A stretch of DNA of 64,000 nucleotides from Brucella tritici (GCF_902825325.1 NZ_CADEAR010000002.1:372001-436000), one strand, 5' to 3'; counted from the stretch's first letter, positions 9,836 through 19,323 are shown. Notes: generated by a model from the sequence alone, not told the origin. Numbers and translations are program-made.

Positions 9836-10207
9836 ATGCTCGATCATATCGGTTTCAACATTTCCAGCATGCCCAAATCGCGGGGTTTCTATGATGCGGC
9901 ATTGGCACCGCTTGGCATAAGCCGGGCCATGGAGTTCGGTGACTGGGTGGGTTACGGTCGCAACGGCAAGCCGGAATTCTGGATCGGCAAGCAGAAGGGC
10001 GCGAAACTGGAGGGCGTGCTTCACGTCGCTTTTTCGGCTGGAACCCGCTCCGAGGTTGACCGCTTTTATGAAGCAGCTATTGCCGCCGGTGGCGCCGACA
10101 ACGGCAAACCGGGCCTGCGTACTGATTACCATCCTGATTATTACGCTGCCTTCGTGACCGACCCGGATGGGCACAATATCGAAGCAGTCTGCCACCTGCC
10201 CGAATAA
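9836..10207 (+). CDS. VOC (glyoxalase/bleomycin-resistance fold) family protein
   Basis: 123 residues from ATG 9836, chosen because GGAGACAGGG precedes it and MLDHIGFNIS is the usual start of the domain; a TTG at 9803 would add 11 residues. The vicinal-oxygen-chelate fold is seen in DHIGFNISSMPKSRGFYDAAL and the closing FVTDPDGHNIEAVCH, with His3 and Glu near residue 116 as likely metal ligands. Members include glyoxalases, dioxygenases and resistance proteins, so the substrate remains open. It is convergent with the OsmC gene. Confidence 0.85.
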   Translation: MLDHIGFNISSMPKSRGFYDAALAPLGISRAMEFGDWVGYGRNGKPEFWIGKQKGAKLEGVLHVAFSAGTRSEVDRFYEAAIAAGGADNGKPGLRTDYHPDYYAAFVTDPDGHNIEAVCHLPE

Positions 10208-10227
10208 AAAGCGGGCTTGCGCCCGCT
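10206..10227 (-). terminator. Terminator of the OsmC gene
   Basis: The stem AGCGGGC / GCCCGCT with a TTGC loop lies between two convergent genes. Read on the minus strand it ends in a T-tract (AAAAA on the plus strand), so it serves the OsmC gene best. Confidence 0.7.
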
Positions 10228-10252
10228 CATCATTTCCGTGTCTTGAACTCGC

Positions 10253-10690
10253 TCAGACCAGCTTTGCATCTAGCGTAACCTCGATGGCACCCAGTGCTTT
10301 CGAGAGAGGGCAGGATTGCTTGGCCTTGTTGGCGAGAGCCTCAAAATCTTCGACCGAGATGCCTGGAATAGTTGCGTTGAGTGTCAGCGCGCTGCGGCTG
10401 ATCTCAAAGCCGCCACCGGCTGCGGGGCCGACAGTAACTGCTGCCGTTGCTTCCAGTTTTTCCGGAGGTGTTCCGTGCTCCGTGAGGAGTGCTGAAAGCT
10501 GCATGGCAAAGCAGCCTGCGTGGGCAGCGCCCAGAAGTTCTTCCGGATTGGTGCCGGAGCGACCGCTTTCGTCCTGAAAACGAGCCTTGAAATCATAAGG
10601 CAGGTCCTTCAGCGCACCGCTTTGCGTGTTGAGGGTGCCTTTGCCTTCCTTCAGCGTGCCTTGCCAGATGGCGGTTGCTTTTCTGTCCAT
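10253..10690 (-). CDS. OsmC family peroxiredoxin (peroxide reductase)
   Basis: 145 residues, typical of OsmC/Ohr. The first redox cysteine is in GAAHAGCFAMQLSALL (about residue 61) and the second in KQSCPLSKAL (about residue 126); both are present. Such proteins reduce organic hydroperoxides in the cytoplasm, usually with lipoylated partners. The start MDRKATAIWQG is standard for OsmC. The gene is followed by a terminator and stands 77 bases beyond the ubiH-like gene on the same strand, so joint transcription is possible. Confidence 0.93.
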   Translation of the reverse strand: MDRKATAIWQGTLKEGKGTLNTQSGALKDLPYDFKARFQDESGRSGTNPEELLGAAHAGCFAMQLSALLTEHGTPPEKLEATAAVTVGPAAGGGFEISRSALTLNATIPGISVEDFEALANKAKQSCPLSKALGAIEVTLDAKLV

Positions 10691-10767
10691 GGGAAGCTCT
10701 CCTCTCGGTTGGGATTTCCGCTACCGATATAGGGCGCTTGACCACGGCTTCCAGCAATCAGCCCCAA

Positions 10768-12012
10768 CTAGATGGACTGTCCTTTCAACAGACGCGGTAT
10801 ATCGCCCGAAAGACCGGCGGCCTGCTTGATGAAGAAGGATTTCAGTGTCGGCACCCGATCGACGAGCCCCAGACCAATATCGCGGATCGAACGGATGGCA
10901 GGGTTATCGTTGGAAAAAAGCTTGGTCAGGATATCTGTCGTCACCCCCATCTGCACGGTGTCGAAGCGACGCCAGGACTGGTAGCGCTCCAGGGCGGCAA
11001 ACGAACCGATGTCGAGGCCGAGCCGGTCTGTTTCGACCACGACTTCCGCAATTGCGGCAGCATCCCGGAAACCGAGATTGAGGCCTTGACCGGCAATCGG
11101 ATGGATGCGGTGCGCCGCGTCGCCCACCAGCACGAAGCGCGGTTTCACGAATTCGCGCGCCAGCGTCAGGCCGAGCGGGAAGGCGCGGCGCGGGCCTTCG
11201 ACATGCAGGGCACCAAGACGGTGACCGAAGCGCTGTTCCAGTTCCGCTTCGAACACGAAGTCGTCTTCGCGGATGAGGCGTTCGGCATCCGACGTGCGCT
11301 CGGTCCAGACCAGGGAACTGCGATTGCCCTTCAACGGAAGGATCGCAAATGGACCGGCTGGCAAAAAGTGTTCATCGGCGCGGCCGTCATGCGGCAGTTC
11401 ATGGGCGACATTGCACACGATGCCGGACTGGCCGTAATCCCAGTTGACCGTCTTGATGCCAGCCAGATCGCGCAGGCGGGAGCGTGCGCCATCGGCAGCG
11501 ATCAGCAGGCGTGTTTCAAGCGCGTTTCCATTGGAAAGAGTGACTGCCACACCTTCTGGGAGAGTGTTGAAATTCTCCACGCTGGTGGCTTCAAGGAAGG
11601 TGATTCCGAGCGCTTCAGCCTTGTTGTGGAGGGCGGTGTTGAGGACACGGTTTTCAACCATATGGGCAAAGGGTTCGCCGGGTTCAACTTCACCTTCGAA
11701 AGTGAGAAACACCGGGCGCACGGGATCGGAAGTACGCGAATCGGTGATGACCATTTCCGTGATGGGCTGGGCTTCGGGGAGGATTTCCCGCCAGCATCCG
11801 AGCTGGTCCAGCATGCGCGATGCAGCAGCGGCAATCGAGGATGCACGCGGGTCGTTCTTCCAGGCACCAGCCGGCGCACCGTCGATGACAGTAACGGAAA
11901 GGTGCGGCGCCGCCGATTTGATCGCAACCGCCGTAACGAGCCCGACATAGCCGCCACCTGCAATCACCACATCGTTATTGCGTGGGGCTTCCGCATTTTT
12001 CTGGCCAGCCAT
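10768..12012 (-). CDS. UbiH/UbiF/COQ6-family FAD-dependent hydroxylase
   Basis: 414 residues from ATG 12012, which has AAAGGAACG upstream; the frame continues to 12180 but without family support. The N-terminal dinucleotide motif VVIAGGGYVGLVTA (about residue 15) and the second FAD motif GDAAHRIHPIAGQGLNLGFRDA (about residues 290-311) are the UbiH/COQ6 signatures. These inner-membrane-associated monooxygenases hydroxylate the ring in ubiquinone synthesis. Which position this one acts on cannot be told from sequence. It is divergent from tesB. Confidence 0.92.
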   Translation of the reverse strand: MAGQKNAEAPRNNDVVIAGGGYVGLVTAVAIKSAAPHLSVTVIDGAPAGAWKNDPRASSIAAAASRMLDQLGCWREILPEAQPITEMVITDSRTSDPVRPVFLTFEGEVEPGEPFAHMVENRVLNTALHNKAEALGITFLEATSVENFNTLPEGVAVTLSNGNALETRLLIAADGARSRLRDLAGIKTVNWDYGQSGIVCNVAHELPHDGRADEHFLPAGPFAILPLKGNRSSLVWTERTSDAERLIREDDFVFEAELEQRFGHRLGALHVEGPRRAFPLGLTLAREFVKPRFVLVGDAAHRIHPIAGQGLNLGFRDAAAIAEVVVETDRLGLDIGSFAALERYQSWRRFDTVQMGVTTDILTKLFSNDNPAIRSIRDIGLGLVDRVPTLKSFFIKQAAGLSGDIPRLLKGQSI

Positions 12013-12243
12013 TGTCGTTCCTTTCCAGAATCCGTCTTTCGGGCAGTGTTTTGGCATATATCGTCGCGTATGAAACCCGATATTTTGCCACGCCGCCTGT
12101 TCTGGCCCAAACTCCAGCCCAACCATTGGCGAGGGAATGTGTTTTCTTTGGCCTGCCCGGTTCTTGACAGGTACGGACACGCGGGCTCAAACATGCCTCT
12201 CGAACTTTGTAAAGCATATATGGTTGCGAGAGGCAGGCTGTCC

Positions 12244-13146
12244 ATGTCTGATGAAGAAAAGTCCGGGATCGAGCAGACGGCGGCAATGCGTGAGCTTCTT
12301 TCCATCCTCGATCTGGAAACGCTTGAAGTGGACCTGTTCCGCGGCAACAGCCCACAGGTTGGCTGGCAACGGGTTTTCGGTGGGCAGGTGATCGGGCAGG
12401 CGCTGATCGCTGCGCAGCGCACAGTTGAGCCAGAACGGTACGTCCATTCCCTGCATGCCTATTTCGTGCGACCCGGCGACCCGGCGATCCCGATTGTCTA
12501 TGAGGTGGATCGTATCCGTGACGGGTCGAGCTTCAGCACGCGGCGCGTTTTGGCAAAGCAGCATGGCAAGGCTATTTTCTCCCTTTCGGCCTCGTTTCAG
12601 GTGGATGAGGGTGGGCTTGATCACCAGCTTCCCATGCCGGAAGGGCTGCCAATGCCCGAACAGCTTGTCGGTGATCGTGACATCAAGGAGCAATATCTCC
12701 ATATGGCGCCGCCTAATGTGCGCAAATACTGGGAGCGGGAACGGCCAATCGAGATCAAGCCTGTATCGCTGACCCATTATTTCTCACGCGAGAAGCTTGA
12801 GCCTGCACAGCATGTCTGGGTCAGGGCGCGCGGCATCGTGCCGGATGACCGGGCGCTGCAGGCCGCCATTCTCGCCTATCTCTCCGATATGACCCTGCTC
12901 GATACATCCCTGCATCCGCATGGCCGCACGATTTTCGACCGTGACCTGCAGGTTGCGAGCCTTGATCACGCCATGTGGTTTCATCGTCCGTGCAAGCTTG
13001 ATGACTGGCTGCTCTACACGCAGGATACGCCGAGTGCCTCTGGCGCGCGCGGTTTTAACCGGGGCGCGCTTTATACGCGCGACGGCGTGCTGATTGCATC
13101 GGTCGCGCAGGAAGGGTTGATCCGCGTCCACGATGAAAAGAAATGA
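12244..13146 (+). CDS. tesB: Acyl-CoA thioesterase II
   Basis: 300 residues from ATG 12244 (AGAGGCAGG upstream). It is a double hot-dog protein: the first half holds VFGGQVIGQALIAAQRTV and SLHAYFVRPGD, the second YLSDMTLLDTSL and SLDHAMWFHRP, all typical of TesB. It hydrolyses acyl-CoA to free fatty acid and CoA. The open frame extends far upstream to 10675, but those 523 codons are antisense to the hydroxylase gene and are not coding. Confidence 0.95.
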   Translation: MSDEEKSGIEQTAAMRELLSILDLETLEVDLFRGNSPQVGWQRVFGGQVIGQALIAAQRTVEPERYVHSLHAYFVRPGDPAIPIVYEVDRIRDGSSFSTRRVLAKQHGKAIFSLSASFQVDEGGLDHQLPMPEGLPMPEQLVGDRDIKEQYLHMAPPNVRKYWERERPIEIKPVSLTHYFSREKLEPAQHVWVRARGIVPDDRALQAAILAYLSDMTLLDTSLHPHGRTIFDRDLQVASLDHAMWFHRPCKLDDWLLYTQDTPSASGARGFNRGALYTRDGVLIASVAQEGLIRVHDEKK

Positions 13147-13447
13147 TTATTTTTTAATCGCAGGTTAGTGCTTCGATTAAAAATAAGGCATTTCGCCGCT
13201 GGTTGGCGGAATGCCCATGGCGCAAAACCTGAATCGAATGAATCACTTGAGGTGTCATTCGGTTCGAAATTGCATCGGCATCATCTCGTCAATGGCTTGG
13301 AATTTCCGCATCCGGCGCACCGAATATCAGAAAATTTGCAGTAAATTTTCCTGTCGGGGCCAACTGGCACGATTTTTGTTTCTCTCTGTTTGAACCGGTC
13401 TTTCCAGCGCAGCCGCGTTTGAAGCCGCCCTTCGACGGAGATATTCG
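13147..13447 (+). other. Structured leader region before amtB: three consecutive hairpins
   Basis: The 301-base gap holds three inverted repeats in a row: TTTTTAATCG (13151) with CGATTAAAAA (13174-13183); GGCATTTCGCC (13187) with GGCGGAATGCC (13205-13215); GAATCGAATGA (13231) with TCATTCGGTTC (13255-13265). The sigma-54 promoter at 13365-13380 follows. The first hairpin may terminate tesB transcription. No glnK frame is present. Confidence 0.55.
13365..13380 (+). promoter_or_regulatory. Sigma-54 (RpoN) promoter of amtB
   Basis: TGGCAC GATTT TTGTT matches the -24/-12 consensus TGGCAC-N5-TTGCW with a single change (GT for GC at -12). GG (13366-13367) and GT (13378-13379) have the required 10-bp separation. 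It lies 68 bp before amtB, a gene class normally controlled by NtrC and RpoN. Confidence 0.75.
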
Positions 13448-14749
13448 ATGCTCATAACAGGAAGAAACAAGCAAACGGCCCTTCTGGCTACCCTGCCTGC
13501 GCTCGTCGCCATGGCCGGGACGGCAATGGCACAGGACGCCGCACCGACACCAACCCTCGATACGGGCGATACGGCATGGATGCTGACTTCAACCGCGCTT
13601 GTGTTGATGATGACCATACCCGGTCTCGCACTGTTCTATGGCGGCATGGTGCGCAAGAAGAACGTGCTGTCCACCGTAATGCAGAGCTTTGCCATCACCT
13701 GCCTCATGTCCATTCTGTGGATGGTTGCAGGCTATTCGCTGGCCTTTACCGATGGTGGATCGCTCAATTCTTATGTAGGCGGTCTTTCCAAGGCCTTCTT
13801 CTCCGGCGTCACGATGGAATCGCTGACGGGAACCATCCCCGAATATGTGTTCATCACCTTCCAGATGACTTTCGCCGTCATCACGCCCGCACTCATCGCC
13901 GGTTCGTTTGCCGAGCGCATGAAGTTTTCCTCCATGCTGGTCTTCCTGACCCTCTGGTTGTTCATCGTCTATATCCCGGTCGCACATTGGGTCTGGGGCG
14001 GCGGCTTCATGGCGTCGGATGGCGTGCTTGATTTTGCCGGCGGTACGGTTGTCCATATCAATGCTGGTGTCGCCGGTCTGGTTGCGGCCCTCATCATCGG
14101 CAAACGCGATGGTTACGGCCACACCAACATGGCGCCGCACAATCTCGTGCTCTCGGTCATTGGTGCTGCCCTTCTGTGGGTGGGCTGGTTCGGCTTCAAT
14201 GCGGGTTCTGCTGCTGGCGCCAATGCACTTGCCGGTGTCGCCATGCTCAACACGCAGGTTGCGACCGCCGGTGCGGCTCTGGCCTGGATGGTCGTAGAAT
14301 GGGCGATTGCTGGCAAGCCAAGCGTACTCGGCATCATTTCAGGCGCCGTTGCAGGCCTTGTCGCCGTTACGCCTGCCGCCGGTTTCGTCAACCCTATGGG
14401 TGCGCTCATCATCGGTATCGTCGCCGGTGTGGTCTGCTATGTGGCGGCCGTGAAGATCAAGCACGCACTCGGTTATGACGATTCGCTCGATGCGTTTGGC
14501 GTCCATGGTGTCGGCGGCTTCGTTGGTGCGGTGCTGACCGGTCTCTTCGCCGATGCGGCGATCAACCCGGCCAGTGAAGGTGCAACCATCGGCAAGCAGT
14601 TCTTCGGCGCTGCCATTACGATTGTCTATACGGCGATTGCTACCGCGATCATTCTTTACGTGGTCAAGGCCATCATGGGTCTGCGACCCAGCAAGCAGGC
14701 TGAGATTGAAGGTCTCGACATCGCTTTGCACGGCGAGTCTGTTCAGTAG
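13448..14749 (+). CDS. amtB: Ammonium transporter
   Basis: 433 residues. A cleavable signal peptide (about residues 1-27, ending TAMAQD) precedes eleven expected membrane helices. The pore twin histidines are His203 (VVHINAG) and His353 (GVHGVGG), and the Amt signature DFAGGTVVHINAGVAGL is intact. It conducts ammonium into the cell under nitrogen limitation. A sigma-54 promoter lies upstream and a terminator downstream. Unusually, the PII gene glnK that mostly precedes amtB is absent here. Confidence 0.97.
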   Translation: MLITGRNKQTALLATLPALVAMAGTAMAQDAAPTPTLDTGDTAWMLTSTALVLMMTIPGLALFYGGMVRKKNVLSTVMQSFAITCLMSILWMVAGYSLAFTDGGSLNSYVGGLSKAFFSGVTMESLTGTIPEYVFITFQMTFAVITPALIAGSFAERMKFSSMLVFLTLWLFIVYIPVAHWVWGGGFMASDGVLDFAGGTVVHINAGVAGLVAALIIGKRDGYGHTNMAPHNLVLSVIGAALLWVGWFGFNAGSAAGANALAGVAMLNTQVATAGAALAWMVVEWAIAGKPSVLGIISGAVAGLVAVTPAAGFVNPMGALIIGIVAGVVCYVAAVKIKHALGYDDSLDAFGVHGVGGFVGAVLTGLFADAAINPASEGATIGKQFFGAAITIVYTAIATAIILYVVKAIMGLRPSKQAEIEGLDIALHGESVQ

Positions 14750-14770
14750 AGCGGGATTGTCTCAAGAGGG

Positions 14771-14797
14771 AAAAGGCGCGGGAAACCGCGCCTTTTT
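14771..14797 (+). terminator. Rho-independent terminator after amtB
   Basis: A perfect 11-bp stem AAAAGGCGCGG / CCGCGCCTTTT with a GAAA loop and trailing T, about 20 bases after the stop codon. Confidence 0.9.
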
Positions 14798-14835
14798 CAT
14801 TTCATCAACGGATTTGTTTGCGACCCCCTGCATGG

Positions 14836-14851
14836 TTAATGGGGAATTAAC
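14836..14851 (+). promoter_or_regulatory. CtrA binding box upstream of ftsK
   Basis: TTAA-TGGGGAA-TTAAC is a perfect match to the full CtrA consensus TTAA-N7-TTAAC. It lies 90 bp upstream of the ftsK start, a fitting position for the cell-cycle regulator CtrA of alphaproteobacteria. The core is also a palindrome, GGTTAAT/ATTAACC. Confidence 0.7.
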
Positions 14852-14940
14852 CATCCAGCGACTAGGATCGGACCGATTCAATGTGCCCGGAGCATTTCCG
14901 CTTGGGGCCCAGCAAATATTTTCGGTTCGGGACAGGCTAT

Positions 14941-17517
14941 ATGCGGCAAGGATATTCGCCCTCATACCCGCTGCGTGACGAGCGGATTACGGAAGACAGG
15001 CTGAAACTGGCCAATCTCTTCCGCAGGCAGTTCTATATCCTGTTCGGATTGGGCCTTCTGGCGCTCACCGGCATGGCTGTCGGCGCATTGGCGACCTGGA
15101 ATGTTGCCGATCCGAGCTTCAGTCATGCGACCGACAATCCGGTAACGAATGCGCTTGGTTATCCCGGCGCGGTGTTCTCTGACATCGCGATGCAGTTTTT
15201 CGGCCTGGCGAGTGTTCCCGCTCTGCTTCCCCTTGCCGTGTGGTCGCTTCTGATGATGACGCGCGGCGGCATCGGACGCATAGCCAAACGCAGTTTCGCA
15301 TGGCTTGGCGCAGCACTCCTGTTCGCAGCTATCGCCAGCTGCTTCGCCGTACCCGAAAGCTGGCCAATGCCGATCGGTCTTGGTGGCGTCTTCGGAGACA
15401 TGATCCTCAAGTTTCCGGGTCTCTTCCTCGGCAGTTTTCCGCAAGGTGCAATAGCATCGGGTATTGCACTTATCCTCGCAGTCCCGGCTTTTTGGCTCTG
15501 CCTTTTCGCCAGCGGTATCGTTGGGCGCGGTGCGGGGATCGTCAATTCTGCGCAGCCCTCGGCTCGTCGTAGTGTGGAGGAAGATGATTTCTCAGCAGAT
15601 GACGAAGATGATGATGCATCAGCCGGTGGTGGTTTCCAGCTTATGGGAGCACTCACCCATCTGGCACTGACCTCGACCGCGAATTTCAAGCGCCTGACCG
15701 GGCTTGGCCGTCGCCGTCCGCGTGCGGAAGATTTCGACGATATGCGCGTGGTGCGCCGCAACGCCGAAATACGCAATGCGCCGCGTCGTGAACCCGGTTT
15801 CGGTGCGCCTGCCGCTGCCGAGGACGAACCGCCTTTCGATATGGATGATATGGATGACGGCGCGCCGCTCGTCGGTCAGGAATGGCACGATGCACCGCCG
15901 CCGCGGAGCCGCAAGGCCCGCGTGGAGCAGGCCGCCCCGTCGCCGAAACCTGGTCCACGCGCCCAACGCGAGGCACAGCCGTCCTTCCTCAAGGACAACG
16001 GCGTTTTCGAAATGCCATCACTGCATTTCCTCGCCGAGCCAAAGCTTGTCCAGCGCGATCCTGCGCTTTCCAAGGATGCGCTGGAACAGAACGCCCGTTT
16101 GCTGGAAGGTGTTCTGGAAGATTTCGGTGTGCGTGGTGAAATCATCAACGTTAAGCCTGGCCCGGTCGTCACGCTTTACGAACTGGAACCTGCGCCGGGT
16201 ATCAAGTCTTCGCGCGTCATCGGCCTTGCCGACGATATCGCCCGCTCTATGAGCGCGATTGCAGCACGTGTGGCCGTCATTCCGGGCCGTAATGCCATCG
16301 GCATCGAACTGCCGAACCCGAAGCGCGAAATGGTTTATCTGCGCGAAATGCTGGCGAGCCGTGACTTCGAACAGTCCAAGGCGAAACTGGCGCTTGCGCT
16401 CGGCAAGACCATCAATGGTGAGCCGGTCATCGCCGACATCGCGAAGATGCCGCATGTTCTCGTTGCCGGTACGACCGGTTCGGGTAAGTCGGTGGCGATC
16501 AACACGATGATCCTGTCGTTGCTTTATCGTATGACGCCGCAGGAATGCCGCCTGATCATGATCGATCCGAAGATGCTGGAACTCTCCGTCTATGACGGTA
16601 TTCCGCATCTGCTGACGCCCGTTGTGACCGATCCGAAGAAGGCTGTCGTCGCGCTCAAATGGACCGTGCGTGAAATGGAAGACCGCTATCGCAAGATGTC
16701 GAAGGTCGGCGTTCGCAATATTGACGGTTTCAATCAGCGCGTCGGCCTTGCGCAGAAGAAGGGCGAGCCGATCGCCCGCACCGTGCAGACCGGCTTCGAC
16801 CGCAATACCGGCGAAGCGATCTACGAGACCGAAGAGCTCGATCTGGAGCCAATGCCCTATATCGTCGTCATCATCGACGAAATGGCTGACTTGATGATGG
16901 TCGCCGGCAAGGATATCGAAGGTGCCGTGCAGCGTCTGGCGCAGATGGCCCGTGCGGCGGGTATCCACGTCATCATGGCGACGCAGCGTCCTTCGGTCGA
17001 TGTCATCACCGGCACGATCAAGGCCAACTTCCCGACCCGTATTTCCTTCCAGGTGACGTCGAAAATCGACAGCCGCACCATTCTGGGCGAGCAGGGTGCC
17101 GAACAGCTTCTCGGTCAGGGCGATATGCTCTTCATGGCTGGCGGCGGTCGTATCCAGCGCGTGCACGGACCATTCGTCGGCGACGACGAGGTGGAACGCA
17201 TCGTGCAGCACTTGAAGCTTCAGGGTGTGCCCGAATATCTCGATGCGATCACCGAGGATGAAGAAGACGACGAAGGCGGCAGCGGTCCGGCTGGAACCGG
17301 CAATCTGGAAGATTCCGACGATCCATACGATCAGGCCGTCGCCGTGGTGCTGCGTGACAAGAAGGCTTCGACCTCCTATATCCAGCGCCGTCTTGGAATT
17401 GGCTACAACCGGGCTGCCTCGATCATCGAACGTATGGAGGATGAAGGCATTGTCGGTCCGGCCAACCATGCGGGCAAGCGTGAAATTCTCGTCCCGACCG
17501 GTGACGATGATTTCTAA
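14941..17517 (+). CDS. ftsK: DNA translocase FtsK
   Basis: 858 residues from ATG 14941 (GGGACAGG upstream); the frame extends to 14881 with 20 implausible residues. Four membrane helices fall in about residues 25-190 and anchor it at the septum. An acidic, Pro/Arg-rich linker follows (about 200-360), then the motor: Walker A GTTGSGKS at 510-517, Walker [12 protein letters not shown], and the [13 protein letters not shown] block. The C-terminal gamma winged helix ([27 protein letters not shown]) is present. It clears the chromosome terminus from the septum. A CtrA box precedes it. Confidence 0.97.
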   Translation: MRQGYSPSYPLRDERITEDRLKLANLFRRQFYILFGLGLLALTGMAVGALATWNVADPSFSHATDNPVTNALGYPGAVFSDIAMQFFGLASVPALLPLAVWSLLMMTRGGIGRIAKRSFAWLGAALLFAAIASCFAVPESWPMPIGLGGVFGDMILKFPGLFLGSFPQGAIASGIALILAVPAFWLCLFASGIVGRGAGIVNSAQPSARRSVEEDDFSADDEDDDASAGGGFQLMGALTHLALTSTANFKRLTGLGRRRPRAEDFDDMRVVRRNAEIRNAPRREPGFGAPAAAEDEPPFDMDDMDDGAPLVGQEWHDAPPPRSRKARVEQAAPSPKPGPRAQREAQPSFLKDNGVFEMPSLHFLAEPKLVQRDPALSKDALEQNARLLEGVLEDFGVRGEIINVKPGPVVTLYELEPAPGIKSSRVIGLADDIARSMSAIAARVAVIPGRNAIGIELPNPKREMVYLREMLASRDFEQSKAKLALALGKTINGEPVIADIAKMPHVLVAGTTGSGKSVAINTMILSLLYRMTPQECRLIMIDPKMLELSVYDGIPHLLTPVVTDPKKAVVALKWTVREMEDRYRKMSKVGVRNIDGFNQRVGLAQKKGEPIARTVQTGFDRNTGEAIYETEELDLEPMPYIVVIIDEMADLMMVAGKDIEGAVQRLAQMARAAGIHVIMATQRPSVDVITGTIKANFPTRISFQVTSKIDSRTILGEQGAEQLLGQGDMLFMAGGGRIQRVHGPFVGDDEVERIVQHLKLQGVPEYLDAITEDEEDDEGGSGPAGTGNLEDSDDPYDQAVAVVLRDKKASTSYIQRRLGIGYNRAASIIERMEDEGIVGPANHAGKREILVPTGDDDF

Positions 17518-17577
17518 GCCGGGTGTATGACTGCGGGACGCCATACTCGCGCCCAACTGGCGGCGTAGTTCAACAGA

Positions 17578-18270
17578 ATGATGAAAAGAGAAAGTTTGTC
17601 GATGATGTTCTCCCGTTTCTCCGCATTCGCGAAAGCTGGTCGCCTTGCAGCCGTGCTGGGAATGGGAGCGCTTGGACTTGGCATGACGTCGCTGGTTATA
17701 GCTCCCGTTGCCGCGATTGCGCAGGGTGCTGGCGGCGGCGCGGCGGCACAGCAGATCGCCGATCATTTCTCATCGGTTCGCACAATGACTGGCGAGTTCG
17801 TGCAGTTCGGCCCCAAGGGCGAGCAGACGGGTGGTACTTTCTATATCGAACGTCCGGGCAAAATCCGTTTCAACTACAATAATTCCCCGATCCGTGTGAT
17901 TTCGGATGGCGAATCTGTTGTCATCAACAACCGCAAGCTCGATACCTGGGATCTCTATCCGCTGTCGAAAACACCCTTGAAGCTGCTTCTGGCAGACCGG
18001 ATCGATCTTGGCGGTGGTCGTCTTCAGAATGTGAAGCAGGAGCCGGACATGACCACGCTGGTATTGGGCGACAAGTCGGTCTTCGGCGATTCGAAAATCA
18101 CCATGATGTTCGACCCCAAATCCTACGAGCTGAAGCAGTGGACCATCACGGATGCCCAGAAGCTCGATACGACCGTCATGATCTTCAATGTGCGCAGCGG
18201 CGTGCGTTTCACCGACGATATGTTCAAGATCGACTATCAGCGCATCGCCATGAAACGCAAAGGTCAGTAA
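17578..18270 (+). CDS. lolA: Outer-membrane lipoprotein carrier protein LolA
   Basis: 230 residues from ATG 17578; starts at 17602 or 17605 are also possible. After a long signal peptide (core LAAVLGMGALGLGM, end near AIAQG) comes the LolA domain: FSSVRTMTGEFVQFGPKGEQTGGTFYI, PGKIRFNY and DTTVMIFNVRSGV. LolA ferries lipoproteins through the periplasm from LolCDE to the outer membrane. It follows ftsK by 60 bases, the order ftsK-lolA being common in alphaproteobacteria, and may be cotranscribed with it. Confidence 0.93.
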   Translation: MMKRESLSMMFSRFSAFAKAGRLAAVLGMGALGLGMTSLVIAPVAAIAQGAGGGAAAQQIADHFSSVRTMTGEFVQFGPKGEQTGGTFYIERPGKIRFNYNNSPIRVISDGESVVINNRKLDTWDLYPLSKTPLKLLLADRIDLGGGRLQNVKQEPDMTTLVLGDKSVFGDSKITMMFDPKSYELKQWTITDAQKLDTTVMIFNVRSGVRFTDDMFKIDYQRIAMKRKGQ

Positions 18271-18360
18271 TCGTCAGTTTGTGATGTGCAACCGGTTTGC
18301 ATTTGTCGGATAAATGATTAGGTTCGCGGCATCTTTTTCGTTGCTGCGAGACTTACCTTC

Positions 18361-19167
18361 ATGGCCTTTTCCGTTGCTACCTGGAACATCAATTCCGTTC
18401 GTCTGCGTATGCCGCTAGTCGAGCAGTTTTTGCGCGATTATCAGCCGGATGTTCTGTGTCTTCAGGAAACCAAATGCCCGGACGATCAGTTCCCGTCCAA
18501 GGGGTTCCGCGCGCTCGGTTATGAGCACATCGCGATCAGCGGCCAGAAAGGCTATCACGGCGTTGCAACAATATCGCGGCGTCCTCTGACGGGCCTGGAA
18601 AAGATCGGTTTCTGCGACATGGGTGACTGCCGCCATCTGAGCGCGGTGGTCGAAGCTGGCGGCAAAAAGCTTCGCATTCATAATTTCTACGTTCCGGCGG
18701 GTGGTGATGAGCCGGACCCCGAGATCAATCCGAAGTTTGCGCATAAGCTGGCTTTTCTCGAAGAAATGCGCGCTATCGTTGCTGACCGGCAGGATGGGCA
18801 TTCCTCCGTTCTCGTTGGCGATCTCAATATCGCGCCGCTCGAAAACGATGTCTGGTCGCACAAGCAGCTTCTCAAGATCGTCAGCCATACGCCGATCGAA
18901 ACCGAGACGCTTGAAGACCTGCGTGTGAAAGGCGGCTGGAGCGACCTGATGCGGCAGCTTATTCCAGCTGACCAGAAGATCTTCACCTGGTGGAGCTATC
19001 GCGCCAAGGATTGGGCCGAATCGGATCGTGGCCGCAGGCTGGATCACGTCTGGGGTTCTGCCGATCTTGAAGGGCATATGCAGGGTCTGCAAATCCTTCG
19101 CGATGCGCGCGGTTGGGACCGCCCATCGGACCATGTGCCAGTCATTGCGACATTTGATCTGGATTGA
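18361..19167 (+). CDS. xthA: Exodeoxyribonuclease III
   Basis: 268 residues, the normal length. Endonuclease/exonuclease/phosphatase-fold motifs are in order: ATWNINSVR, LCLQETKCPD (metal-binding Glu), NFYVPAGG, LVGDLNIAP and the closing SDHVPVIATFDL with the catalytic Asp-His. It cleaves abasic sites and trims 3' ends in base excision repair. ATG 18361 begins directly at the family start. Confidence 0.95.
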   Translation: MAFSVATWNINSVRLRMPLVEQFLRDYQPDVLCLQETKCPDDQFPSKGFRALGYEHIAISGQKGYHGVATISRRPLTGLEKIGFCDMGDCRHLSAVVEAGGKKLRIHNFYVPAGGDEPDPEINPKFAHKLAFLEEMRAIVADRQDGHSSVLVGDLNIAPLENDVWSHKQLLKIVSHTPIETETLEDLRVKGGWSDLMRQLIPADQKIFTWWSYRAKDWAESDRGRRLDHVWGSADLEGHMQGLQILRDARGWDRPSDHVPVIATFDLD

Positions 19168-19218
19168 TCGGATCGTAAGGCCTATATAAGAGCCGGTTTA
19201 GAAGAGGAGAGAAGAACG

Positions 19219-19323
19219 ATGGATCGGATTGCACTGTTTCAAATGACCAGTGTTTTCAACGTTTCCATGGTTCGCGATGTCTGCTCTTCTTACACTTCAG
19301 GATGTTTCCTGCGTTACGGCTGA
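19219..19323 (+). CDS. Possible leader ORF overlapping the ABC-F start
   Basis: A 34-codon frame begins at ATG 19219 behind GAAGAGGAGAGAAG, a stronger ribosome-binding site than the one before the ABC-F gene, and ends at TGA 19321, overlapping that gene's first 47 bases in another frame. The product (MDRIALFQMTS.., two cysteines, no recognised motif) matches no family I know. It could be a leader peptide tuning translation of the ABC-F gene, or the strong site may simply be accidental. Coding is unproven. Confidence 0.3.
   Translation: MDRIALFQMTSVFNVSMVRDVCSSYTSGCFLRYG

Noticed and set aside
10675-12243. An 823-codon frame that would fuse 523 residues to the front of TesB
   Set aside because: The added part is exactly antisense to the UbiH-type gene, has no domain, and TesB has its own start and ribosome-binding site at 12244.
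13154-13168. CtrA-like TTAA-N7-TTAG after tesB
   Set aside because: The second half lacks the final A and it lies far from amtB inside a hairpin; too weak to call.
16018-17766. 582-codon minus-strand frame opposite ftsK
   Set aside because: Shadow of the FtsK motor domain; residues show no family sense.
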